Below are positions 1-6,450 of a stretch of DNA of 7,664 nt, one piece after another. The stretch is taken from the NCBI GenBank assembly GCA_002498925.1, contig DAJH01000058.1, forward strand, positions 5,314-12,977, written 5' to 3'. The position numbers were made by a program, and so were the translations under genes. Source of the stretch: Euryarchaeota archaeon UBA173. Its GTDB lineage: Archaea; Thermoplasmatota; Poseidoniia; Poseidoniales; Thalassarchaeaceae. Under the pieces are notes generated by a model. That model was given only the letters and a program-made list of their open reading frames with translations. It did no database searches and had not been told where the DNA came from. Numbering within the stretch: the stretch's first letter is position 1; each line of letters opens with the position of its first letter.

Positions 1-1139
1 GCTATCCACGACCAGAAGCCCGAGTCACTGGTACGCGTTCCCGCAGAGAAAGGCACCTTCAGAGAGTTCACTCTGTCTCCCAACAGAGATAGTAAGGCAG
101 GAAGCAGGACTATCGAAGAGGTCAGTGCCACGAATGTGGCGCATATGCCCCCCCAACCAAGCGAGGGCAATCCAGTGTTATCGAAGAAAAGCATCCCCAG
201 GAGGCCTGCTATTACAGTAAGGCCCGAGAAGAAAATGGCACGGCCCGCCGTAGCGCTGGTCATCGCGACAGCTGTCCTCCTATCGTGCCCATTGTCCAAC
301 TCTTCCCTGAATCTGTTGACAATGAACAAAGAGTAGTCCACGCTCAAACCAATACCAAGAAGCGAAACTATGTTGTTGGCGTAAACGGTGATATCGTCGA
401 ACACGAATGTGAGTCCAGTCACTATGCCTACCGCCGCGACGACCGTGTATACGCCCGTCAGCACCGGTAACCCCGCCGCCACCACGCTTCCGAACACGAA
501 AAGCAGTATTATCAAAGTCAGAGGGGCCGAGATCAGTTCTGCTTGCACCAACTCTTCCTTGAGTGTCAAATCGAATGTAACGTCGATCGCCAGATTGTCA
601 GTGACCCACTTCTCCATCCCCTCTGGAGAATTTTCAGGTAGCCGAATGTCGTCTATGACTTCCTTCAGAAGCACCTTTGAGTTGTCGCGATCCATACTGA
701 TTTCAATCCTGATACGAGACCAAGAGGGGTCTACTGAACTGATTAGTTTAGATCGGTTCGCCTCATTCGTAAGCCATGGATACTCGAGGGAGACCTCCTC
801 CCTCCCATCCAGAACCGCGACCGTGGCCAGCATGGCTTCCCTCACGGCCTCGTCACCGGACTCACCACTAGGGTGATGGAAAAGGACGTAGAAACTCATT
901 TTCTCGGTTTCGTTCTCGGAGGTGAACCCCATTCTGACGGCCTCCCAACCATGGACAGACTCGAGGTCCCCTTCCCCGTATCCTTCAGCATACTTCGGCT
1001 CCAGGGTCATGAGACTTCCAAGTCCAGCGCAGAGAAGTAGCGTGAGTACGAGAACTACCTTCGCGTTATCGTATACCAGAAGCCCCATTTTGTAGTAGGC
1101 ACGGTTCTGCATTGAGGACGGTGAACTAGACGCCTCCAT
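1..1139 (-). CDS. MMPL/RND-family membrane transporter, N-terminal part (cut by left window edge)
   Basis: I translated this by hand on the minus strand; the frame stays open from the ATG at 1139-1137 to base 1, giving 379 residues with the C-terminus missing. The order is a short polar N-terminus, TM1 (about residues 27-43), a soluble extracytoplasmic loop of about 155 residues (45-199), then a cluster of hydrophobic segments at about 203-220, 223-243, 255-277, 302-319 and 326-352. The hallmark MMPL segment GIGLSVDYSLFIVNRFRE contains Asp268-Tyr269, the position of the proton-relay Asp-Tyr pair in MmpL proteins. It is preceded by the typical entry into TM2 (AELISAPLTLIILLFVFGS). Family members are proton-driven exporters of lipids or hydrophobic compounds; the substrate here is unknown. 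Full-length members usually have a second loop-plus-TM repeat, expected to the left of the window. Met10 and Met18 are alternative starts. A TATA-like box 26 bp upstream of the ATG would fit a leaderless transcript. Family assignment is firm; function is inferred. Confidence 0.92.
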   Translation of the reverse strand, partial: MEASSSPSSMQNRAYYKMGLLVYDNAKVVLVLTLLLCAGLGSLMTLEPKYAEGYGEGDLESVHGWEAVRMGFTSENETEKMSFYVLFHHPSGESGDEAVREAMLATVAVLDGREEVSLEYPWLTNEANRSKLISSVDPSWSRIRIEISMDRDNSKVLLKEVIDDIRLPENSPEGMEKWVTDNLAIDVTFDLTLKEELVQAELISAPLTLIILLFVFGSVVAAGLPVLTGVYTVVAAVGIVTGLTFVFDDITVYANNIVSLLGIGLSVDYSLFIVNRFREELDNGHDRRTAVAMTSATAGRAIFFSGLTVIAGLLGMLFFDNTGLPSLGWGGICATFVALTSSIVLLPALLSLLGDRVNSLKVPFSAGTRTSDSGFWSWI

Positions 1140-1160
1140 GCCCCGCCGGAAGAAGAATGG

Positions 1161-1169
1161 TATTTCTAT
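1161..1169 (-). promoter_or_regulatory. Possible TATA box for the MMPL gene
   Basis: Read on the minus strand, ATAGAAATA lies in the 72-bp gap before the MMPL gene. Its centre is 26 bp upstream of the ATG at 1139, the spacing expected between an archaeal TATA box and a start site when the mRNA is leaderless. No purine-rich ribosome binding site at normal spacing precedes that ATG (only GGGG ending one base before it), which also fits a leaderless start. No BRE was confidently identified. It is an AT-rich match in a short gap and could be chance. Confidence 0.3.
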
Positions 1170-1193
1170 GGCTAGGTAGACGCGCTCTCACTC

Positions 1194-1211
1194 GGTGTTT
1201 TGACAAACACC
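1194..1211 (-). other. Perfect 7-bp stem, 4-nt loop hairpin just after the HAD gene stop
   Basis: GGTGTTT (1194-1200) and AAACACC (1205-1211) are exact reverse complements separated by four bases. On the minus strand the hairpin begins immediately after the TGA stop (1214-1212) of the HAD phosphatase gene. No T-tract follows, so it is neither a classic intrinsic terminator nor a poly-T archaeal terminator. It may be a 3'-end or RNA-processing element separating the HAD and MMPL messages. The inverted repeat is directly seen; the role is inference. Confidence 0.45.
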
Positions 1212-1997
1212 TCACAACAAAGAGGCCACGGACTCAACCACAAGACTAGGGCGCTGAGATGATTTTTCCAAATCATCCATTGTTGCCTCGCCGCTGAGTA
1301 CTAGAATTCCATGAACACCAGCCCTGTCAGCCATCTCGATATCCGTGTACAGGCGGTCACCGACCATTGCGCACTGTTCCGGCCTCAGACCAAGCTCCTC
1401 CACCTTGTGCAGAATCATTCCCGCGTTCGGCTTACCGCAAACATGTACGGGCCTGACTCCGGTGGTCGCCTCGAAGAGATCCATGTATGCTCCGGTGTCA
1501 GGAAGCCCCCCCTCCGGGGACGGGCAAACAACATCAGGGTGGCTGGCCACCATTGGAACCCCCTTGTGTAGATGAATTGAGGCCGTACTCAATTTCTCGT
1601 AGGTAATTTCCGTATCGTAACCAAGAACGACATATTGGGGGCTCTCAGATTGGGTACTGATTCCAACCGACTCCAGCATCTCTCTCATCCCCTCCGTACC
1701 AACTAGGTAGGTCTCCTTTACCCCCTCATTATTGAGCCATGAAAGAAGGTCATGGGTAGAAAGTAGCACGTCCTCTTCAGTAGAGGGAATTCCCAATGAC
1801 TGCAGCTTCACAAGATACTGATCAACCGACTTGCTCGAGTTGTTCGAGAGAAAGAATCTTCGAATGCCGCTATCTTTCAGGCGACCAAGGAAGGATAGGG
1901 CCCCTTCAATCAGCTCTCCACCGAGGTATATCGTCCCATCAAGATCCAGAAATATGGCCTTTATGCCCTCCAGAGAGCTATCCATATTTCCTTCCAT
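1212..1997 (-). CDS. HAD-superfamily (subclass IIA, NagD/phosphoglycolate phosphatase-like) hydrolase
   Basis: The 261-residue protein has all four HAD motifs: motif I DLDGT with nucleophile Asp18 and general acid Asp20, motif II SNNS (Ser51), the motif III lysine in GKPN (Lys189), and motif IV GDRLYTD (Asp214, Asp219). The cap lies between motifs II and III, and the total length matches the IIA (NagD/AraL/PGP/pNPPase) family. These are cytoplasmic Mg-dependent phosphatases acting on small phosphate esters such as phosphoglycolate, glycerol phosphate or sugar phosphates; the substrate here cannot be read from sequence. The start at 1997 is preferred because GAGGGG (2008-2003) stands 5 nt upstream and overlaps the stop of the GGR gene; Met5 has only a closely spaced purine run. 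The position suggests translational coupling to the GGR gene. A lipid-precursor phosphatase role is possible but unproven. Confidence 0.92.
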   Translation of the reverse strand: MEGNMDSSLEGIKAIFLDLDGTIYLGGELIEGALSFLGRLKDSGIRRFFLSNNSSKSVDQYLVKLQSLGIPSTEEDVLLSTHDLLSWLNNEGVKETYLVGTEGMREMLESVGISTQSESPQYVVLGYDTEITYEKLSTASIHLHKGVPMVASHPDVVCPSPEGGLPDTGAYMDLFEATTGVRPVHVCGKPNAGMILHKVEELGLRPEQCAMVGDRLYTDIEMADRAGVHGILVLSGEATMDDLEKSSQRPSLVVESVASLL

Positions 1998-2002
1998 CTA
2001 AT

Positions 2003-2008
2003 CCCCTC
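2003..2008 (-). promoter_or_regulatory. Ribosome binding site of the HAD gene overlapping the GGR stop
   Basis: On the minus strand GAGGGG lies 5 nt before the ATG at 1997, and its first two bases are the last two of the TGA stop (2009-2007) of the upstream GGR gene. This arrangement decides the HAD start and suggests that ribosomes ending on the GGR gene restart on the HAD gene. Confidence 0.55.
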
Positions 2009-3362
2009 ATGAAAGAATCAAGGTCTTGAACAGGAACCACTTGCTCCAGAGCTGCCTGGATGCCTCCTTGTCTGCAATCATGCCTGTCATCATGTCAGCG
2101 AGCTCTTCACTGCGACCAGCCTTCCCGATCACCCAATTCATGAGCCACTTCTTCTTGGCCCATCGCTGGAGTTTGTATGAGTTGGACAGCTCGGGCCCCA
2201 GAGCCCCCCAGAGCTCCTCCATGTACGCAGCCGCTGCCTCCTCAGGGAAACCCCCGGAGTGAGCATCCTTGTCGAAGTGTTTTGAGGTCATTTTCGCCGA
2301 GAGCAATGCGTTGCCGATCCCCTCTCCGGTGAATGGGTCGACCAGGCTTGCAGAGTCCCCGACACACATGGCCCCTGCGGCAGCAGACCTTCTGGGTTGA
2401 TACGGCTGGCCGCCCTTCCTGGGGGACCCGAAGGGAAGCTGCCATCCCTTGCTTGAGCCCTTCACAAGCTTCGCATTCTCGAAGCGCTTCTTGAAGCCAG
2501 GATGGCTATTGATTACCCACTCTTGCATCTTCCTGAGGGACTTCTTGTCCCCCTTCTGCTTCCTCTGCTCAGCGAAGACCATGCCAACGCCCACGTTGAC
2601 GACGCCCTCCTTGACCGGGAAGAGCCAGAAGTACCCGGGGTTGAATTCGTCAATGAAATGAATCTCGATGGGTCCTTCGGTGCCACTGAAACCGCCAACC
2701 CCCTCCCAGTATTCCCTGAAACCGCCACAGTAGTGCTCATCATCCCTCATAGGCTCGCCGTGCATCACTTCAGTCACCGTTTTTGCCACAGGGCAACTGT
2801 AACCGCCCGCACCAATCGTAAGAGGGGAGGAGTAGCGACGCACGCCCTCGTCGCCCCGTCTCCCGAAACCACCGCTGACTCCCGAAACACGGCCTTCCTC
2901 CAGATGGACGTCTTTCACGGTGAATCCTTGGATTACCGAACCCCCGTTTTCCATTACGATCTCCGAGCACCTCTTGAACATCATATAGTCGAATTGCAAA
3001 CGGGGAAGCGAGTAACCAGCCTCCTTCTTCTCGAACTCCTCTTGAGGAAGCATCACTCTGACAGTATTGCCCCCTCCACTGCCGAAGATTATCGAATCCA
3101 CGGTAAAATGAGGGGTATCCTCGATCATGCCCTTGACCCCTAACTCCTTCACATGTGAAAGCGACTTCCCACCGACTGCATCTCCGCAAATCTTGTCTCT
3201 CGGCCAGACGCCCTTCTCAATTAGCAGGACCTTGCAACCATTCAGAGCATTGTAAGCAGCGGCAGCAGAGCCAGCGGGACCGCCCCCCACCACAATCACG
3301 TCGAAGACCACGCCATCCTCTGGTACCTCCCCAGTTTCGATGGGCTCCTCCCATGACTCCAT
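2007..3362 (-). CDS. Geranylgeranyl reductase family FAD-dependent oxidoreductase
   Basis: The protein has 451 residues from the ATG at 3362. In this numbering the dinucleotide-binding GGGPAG is at 26-31, the ribose-binding Glu ends VLLIEKG at 49, and PRDKICGD at 54-61 matches the R-x-K-x-CG element of the GGR family. YFWLFP at 244-249 and VGDSASLVDPFTGEGIGNA from about 334 are the family's substrate-side and second FAD motifs. The family reduces C=C bonds of geranylgeranyl chains, saturating archaeal ether lipids at the membrane; quinone or chlorophyll-type substrates also occur. The middle flavin motif, usually GADGxxS, reads GAGGYS here (Asp to Gly at 186). An in-frame TTG at 3401 would add 13 residues. 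A GTG at 3311, with GAGGAT a few bases upstream, would give a family-typical start just before FDVIVVGGGPAG. It is the first gene of a minus-strand group with the HAD and perhaps MMPL genes. The family call is firm; the exact substrate is inferred. Confidence 0.92.
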   Translation of the reverse strand: MESWEEPIETGEVPEDGVVFDVIVVGGGPAGSAAAAYNALNGCKVLLIEKGVWPRDKICGDAVGGKSLSHVKELGVKGMIEDTPHFTVDSIIFGSGGGNTVRVMLPQEEFEKKEAGYSLPRLQFDYMMFKRCSEIVMENGGSVIQGFTVKDVHLEEGRVSGVSGGFGRRGDEGVRRYSSPLTIGAGGYSCPVAKTVTEVMHGEPMRDDEHYCGGFREYWEGVGGFSGTEGPIEIHFIDEFNPGYFWLFPVKEGVVNVGVGMVFAEQRKQKGDKKSLRKMQEWVINSHPGFKKRFENAKLVKGSSKGWQLPFGSPRKGGQPYQPRRSAAAGAMCVGDSASLVDPFTGEGIGNALLSAKMTSKHFDKDAHSGGFPEEAAAAYMEELWGALGPELSNSYKLQRWAKKKWLMNWVIGKAGRSEELADMMTGMIADKEASRQLWSKWFLFKTLILS

Positions 3363-3444
3363 GCTATCGCCGTTACAATGCAAGGCGCACCACTCATTCA
3401 AGGTATGCCAACGAATTCATGGCTGAACACACCTTCCCGCTGTT
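3363..3444. promoter_or_regulatory. Divergent intergenic region between GGR and CutA1
   Basis: This gap, about 43-82 bp depending on the GGR start, must hold the promoters of both the leftward group and the rightward CutA1 gene. The only AT-rich patch is GAATTCAT near 3413-3420, about 26-30 bp before the CutA1 ATG, which might act as a weak TATA element for a leaderless cutA message. No clear TATA box for the GGR gene was seen at the expected distance. No ribosome binding site precedes the CutA1 ATG. Confidence 0.3.
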
Positions 3445-3759
3445 ATGGGTAACACGGTATGGATAGTTCAAACCACTCTCCCCGGCGAACTGAACGAAGC
3501 CGAAGTGGGGATGTGGTGTCAATCAATAATTGACTCAAATCTAGCTGCTTGCGCTGACATAAAGAGAACAACCTCTGTCTTTCGCTGGAAAGATGAAATT
3601 CAGAGCACTCCTGAATGGAATATACAAATAAAAACCTCAGAATCCAATAAAATTGAATTGATATCCAAAATCAAATCCGAGCATTCCTATGACGTTCCTC
3701 AGATTATTTGGTGGTGCGCTGAATCCACGAAAGAATACTACGATTGGGTTCAAGGCTGA
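3445..3759 (+). CDS. cutA: CutA1 divalent-cation tolerance family protein
   Basis: The 104-residue protein covers a complete CutA1 domain of usual length. Family features in order are TTLP (10-13), the N-x-AAC element SNLAAC (31-36), SVFRW (44-48, in place of the common S-x-Y-x-W), the IKT strand (62-64), and HSYDVPQI (80-87, canonical HPYEVPEI), ending with the Tyr/Trp-rich C-terminus YYDWVQ. CutA1 proteins form very stable cytoplasmic trimers with a PII-like ferredoxin fold. They are linked to copper/divalent metal tolerance by E. coli genetics, but their molecular role is unsettled. The gene is markedly A+T rich (about 39% GC over 3541-3720), unlike its neighbours, suggesting a different history. 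No ribosome binding site is visible before the ATG, so a leaderless message is possible. The YczE-like gene follows about 86 bp later. Confidence 0.94.
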   Translation: MGNTVWIVQTTLPGELNEAEVGMWCQSIIDSNLAACADIKRTTSVFRWKDEIQSTPEWNIQIKTSESNKIELISKIKSEHSYDVPQIIWWCAESTKEYYDWVQG

Positions 3760-3845
3760 GACGCTCTTCGTGCCACATGGGCATCTCCTCTCTGATCAAG
3801 CCCGCCAAGGAAGTCCCACACACCTGGTGGAGCTCAGACGACCCA

Positions 3846-4460
3846 ATGGAGACAAGACCCAGACTCAATACCATGGTATTGCTTTGTGCTGGCCTGTGGA
3901 TATTTGGAACGGGCGACGCAGTTTTGGTAGCTGCAGGAATTGGTAATAGTCCGTGGACGGTACTAGCAGATGGGATTTCGATAAACATAGGCAGATCAAT
4001 CGGCCAGACAACCCTTCTTGTCAGCATAGCAGTGCTATTGCTATGGATCCCCCTCCGTGAGAGGCCAGGGATCGGAACAATCCTCAATGCGATTTTAATC
4101 GCTGCCGCAATTGAATACATGCTCCCAGTTCTGCCTACACCAGATAGTTTCGCACTCGCATTGGCACAGGTCATCGTGGGCGTAATACTGGTCGGAATCG
4201 GAAGCGGGCTCTACTTGACGGCAAACCTCGGTCCCGGCCCCAGGGACGGTTGGATGACAGGTATCCAGAGAAGAACCGGCGTACCGATAGGGAGGGTACG
4301 CGGTGCGATTGAGGTGTCTGTGGTCGCAGGGGGGTGGCTCCTAGGCGGCTCAGTTGGCGTGGGAACAGTGGCATTCGCTCTGCTGATAGGGCCAGTAGTA
4401 GCCGTTTGCCTGAACATCGCAGGAAGCATCGGCGCACTTTCGGAAGTAACGGGTGAATGA
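3846..4460 (+). CDS. YczE/YyaS/YitT-like integral membrane protein
   Basis: From the ATG at 3846 this is a 204-residue membrane protein. Hydrophobic segments lie at about residues 9-31, 54-71, 75-95, 102-126, 152-168 and 172-195. The element AAGIGNSPWTVLADGIS (29-45), just after TM1, is the signature of YczE-like proteins (G-x-G-x-x-PW), and a related element TANLGPGPRDGWMTGI follows TM4 (125-140), indicating an internal duplication. Function is not established; some family members are annotated as membrane transporters. The frame stays open upstream to a TTG at 3744 that overlaps the end of CutA1, with another ATG at 3777. I chose 3846 because TM1 then begins about 9 residues in, as in relatives, and GGTGGAGC lies upstream (about 13 nt, longer than ideal). 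The stop is one base before the methyltransferase ATG, implying co-transcription. Confidence 0.8.
   Translation: METRPRLNTMVLLCAGLWIFGTGDAVLVAAGIGNSPWTVLADGISINIGRSIGQTTLLVSIAVLLLWIPLRERPGIGTILNAILIAAAIEYMLPVLPTPDSFALALAQVIVGVILVGIGSGLYLTANLGPGPRDGWMTGIQRRTGVPIGRVRGAIEVSVVAGGWLLGGSVGVGTVAFALLIGPVVAVCLNIAGSIGALSEVTGE
4452..4456 (+). promoter_or_regulatory. Ribosome binding site for the SpoU methyltransferase gene
   Basis: GGTGA lies 5 nt before the ATG at 4462 and inside the last codons of the YczE-like gene (stop 4458-4460). It matches the archaeal/bacterial anti-Shine-Dalgarno complement GGAGGTGA. It includes the GTG at 4453 that would otherwise be a candidate start, which argues that the ATG at 4462 is the true one and that translation is coupled. 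Confidence 0.55.
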
Positions 4461-4461
4461 T

Positions 4462-5172
4462 ATGCAGAGATGTGGTGTCGACGAGGTTCTAGATGCCATT
4501 CATAGAAATGAAAATATCTCGGTATTATTGGTAAAAAGAGAAGCCATATCCACTAAATTGGAGCAAATAGTTTCCATTGCAGAGGAAAGAGGGATCAAAG
4601 TCATCAGGGGCTCCGAGAACGATCTTTGGAGGATGTCTAGAGACAACTCAGAAGGCATCCCAGACGTTCTTGGACTCGTGGGCAGAGACCCAAAGTCTAC
4701 GTTCGATCAGACCCTATCGCATGGGGGCCTGATTTGGTTACTCGCCGGAGCCGCTTATCCTGTGAATATAGGGTTCTGTATTCGCACGGCAGAAGTCTCC
4801 GGCGCCGATGCAGTAGTGATTGATGCCGAGTTAACGAATCAGGAGAGAAAGGCCGCGAAGCGTGCCTCGATGAAGGCGCACCGATTCATCCCCGTTCACT
4901 GGATGAGTGGCCTTGAAGCGGTGAGGGAGGCCAGGAAAGCAGGATTTCGGATAATCTCAGTAGAGGATGTAGGGGATTCTCATCCATGGGATGCAGACCT
5001 GACTGGTAACATAGTACTGATAGTGGGCGGTGAAAAGCATGGGATTCCAGAGGAGATACTCCGAGAATCGGATTCGGTAATCAGGATTCCAATGACCGGC
5101 TTCGTCCCTTCTTTCAATCTCCAAGCTCCGTTGAGCGCAGTCGCCATAGAGGCCCAGAGACAAAGAAATTGA
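4462..5172 (+). CDS. TrmH/SpoU-family RNA 2'-O-methyltransferase
   Basis: This 236-residue protein has an N-terminal RNA-binding-type region (about 1-85) and a C-terminal SPOUT (knotted) domain with all three TrmH motifs. Motif 1 is PVNIGFCIRTAEVSGAD, with Asn102 and the catalytic-type Arg108. Motif 2 is LIVGGEKHGIP, with Glu191. Motif 3 is IRIPMTGFVPSFNLQAPLS, with the Ser-x-Asn pair 217/219 (SFN for the common SLN). Such enzymes use S-adenosylmethionine to methylate ribose 2'-OH in tRNA or rRNA; the two-domain form resembles the RlmB/TsnR/TrmH group. The target nucleotide cannot be read from sequence. The first 30 codons are A+T rich compared with the rest. It lies between the YczE-like gene (1 nt away) and the PLP enzyme (3 nt away), probably in one transcript. 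A GTG start at 4453 is possible but less likely. Confidence 0.93.
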   Translation: MQRCGVDEVLDAIHRNENISVLLVKREAISTKLEQIVSIAEERGIKVIRGSENDLWRMSRDNSEGIPDVLGLVGRDPKSTFDQTLSHGGLIWLLAGAAYPVNIGFCIRTAEVSGADAVVIDAELTNQERKAAKRASMKAHRFIPVHWMSGLEAVREARKAGFRIISVEDVGDSHPWDADLTGNIVLIVGGEKHGIPEEILRESDSVIRIPMTGFVPSFNLQAPLSAVAIEAQRQRN

Positions 5173-5175
5173 CTC

Positions 5176-6441
5176 ATGTCCAGACAACAGGGCCATCTCC
5201 AGCGTATGATTGATGACCCAATGACCTCTCCGGGATGTATGCAAGGGGACGACACCGACAAGGGGTTTGCAACAAAGGCAGTGCATTCTGGTATGCAGGA
5301 TGTTGAAGGCTCGGCGGCTACGCCGATATTCCTCACTTCCACCTACAAGCTGACAGATGAGCGTTACAAGGGATGGGCCGATGGGGCGCAACACACACTA
5401 ATCTACAGTAGAATTTCAAGCCTGAACTCTGAGGTAGTATCCGCCAAAATAGCAGCCCTCGAGGGAGCAGAGGATGCTGAGGTTTTCTCCAGCGGCATGG
5501 CAGCGATCTCGACCACCCTTTTCACACTCCTGTCTTCCGGGGACCATATCGTCGCGAGCGCCGATTGCTATGGTGGGACATATGGGCTACTGACGGAAAT
5601 AATGCCGCGAATGGGTATCGAAGTCACTATGGCAGACATGAGGGACCCGGCTTCCTACGAGGAGGCAATCCAAGAGAATACGAAGGTTCTCTACGTCGAG
5701 ACGATGACAAATCCCGTACTGAAGGTATGCGATCTAGAGGCAATGGCAGAAATAGCCGAGAGGAACGGAGCCGTCTCTGTCGTTGACAACACATTCGCAT
5801 CACCATGGGGGTGTAACCCAATTAAGATGGGGTTCGATATCGTCCTGCATTCCGGGACAAAGTACCTCGGCGGCCACGCCGATCTGATAGCCGGGCTGGT
5901 TGCGGGGAAGAAGGAACTCATAGCTGACATATTCTTCAGCAAAATCCACTATGGCGGTGCGGCAGACCCCCACATGTGCTACTTGCTCGAGAGGGGAATG
6001 AGGACACTCCACACGAGGATGCCAGTCCACGCCTCTAATTCAGCCGAACTTGCTAGGAGGCTTGAGTCGCATGACATGGTAGAAAGCGTCAGACACACCT
6101 CCCTAAAATCCCACCCTGACTACGAGGTGGCACAGAGGATTATGCCAAAGGGAAGCGGGATGTTAGCATTCGTAGTCAAGGGAGGGGATGAAGCAGCGCT
6201 CAGATTCATGAGGTCATTGGATACCATTTTCGAAGCGACCAGCCTCGGCGGCGTCGAGAGCCTAGTTGAGTGTCCGTTCAACTCCAGCCACATGTTCGTC
6301 CCCGAGGAAGTCAGGCACGAAGCAGGCGTCATCCCTGGATTCGTGAGAATGAGCGTCGGCATCGAAGACGTTGAGGACCTTTGGAAGGACATCGACGGCG
6401 CCCTGAAGGCCGCAAACAAGTTCCTAGAGACAAGGGCATGA
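5176..6441 (+). CDS. Cys/Met metabolism PLP-dependent enzyme (cystathionine gamma-synthase/lyase type)
   Basis: The 421-residue protein is a full-length fold-type I enzyme of the trans-sulfuration family. Visible elements are YSR (77-79, phosphate contact from the partner subunit), SSGMAAI (105-111), the cofactor-stacking Tyr132 in CYGGTYGL, VETMTNP (174-180), Asp204 in VVDNTFASP for the PLP nitrogen, the Schiff-base Lys229 in HSGTKYLGGHADLIAG, SLGGVESL (356-363) and the carboxylate-binding Arg391 in RMSVGIED. CYGGTY is more like cystathionine gamma-synthase/lyase and beta-lyase than methionine gamma-lyase, but the reaction cannot be fixed from motifs. The usual NPT after YSR is replaced (SLN). 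The homologous region starts near FATKAVHSG (31-39), so the first 20-30 residues may be an over-extension; Met16 and Met22 are alternative starts and none has a strong ribosome binding site. It lies 3 nt after the methyltransferase and runs into the LysE-type exporter, suggesting shared control of sulfur amino-acid levels. Confidence 0.92.
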   Translation: MSRQQGHLQRMIDDPMTSPGCMQGDDTDKGFATKAVHSGMQDVEGSAATPIFLTSTYKLTDERYKGWADGAQHTLIYSRISSLNSEVVSAKIAALEGAEDAEVFSSGMAAISTTLFTLLSSGDHIVASADCYGGTYGLLTEIMPRMGIEVTMADMRDPASYEEAIQENTKVLYVETMTNPVLKVCDLEAMAEIAERNGAVSVVDNTFASPWGCNPIKMGFDIVLHSGTKYLGGHADLIAGLVAGKKELIADIFFSKIHYGGAADPHMCYLLERGMRTLHTRMPVHASNSAELARRLESHDMVESVRHTSLKSHPDYEVAQRIMPKGSGMLAFVVKGGDEAALRFMRSLDTIFEATSLGGVESLVECPFNSSHMFVPEEVRHEAGVIPGFVRMSVGIEDVEDLWKDIDGALKAANKFLETRA

Positions 6442-6450
6442 GTGGTCCGT

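Noticed and set aside
388..876. Plus-strand ORF of 162 codons
   Set aside because: It is antisense to the MMPL gene, whose frame is continuous and carries clear family motifs; the ORF translation is Ser/Thr-rich with no recognisable family.
2502..3143. Plus-strand ORF of 213 codons
   Set aside because: It lies opposite the GGR coding frame; the GGR frame has full family motifs, so this is a shadow ORF despite its length.
3407..3424. GCCA-GAATTC-TGGC imperfect palindrome in the divergent gap, as a possible operator
   Set aside because: The arms are only 4 bp and are not placed symmetrically about GAATTC; too weak to call.
3744..3845. 34-residue N-terminal extension of the YczE-like protein from a TTG overlapping CutA1
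   Set aside because: It is polar, unlike relatives whose first TM segment is close to the N-terminus, and lacks a ribosome binding site; kept only as an alternative start.
3704..4174. Minus-strand ORF of 156 codons opposite CutA1 and YczE
   Set aside because: Its translation shows no recognisable motif, while the plus strand has clear family motifs.
4957..5394. Minus-strand ORFs (145 and 120 codons) at the methyltransferase/PLP-enzyme junction
   Set aside because: They overlap motif-bearing plus-strand genes and resemble no family.
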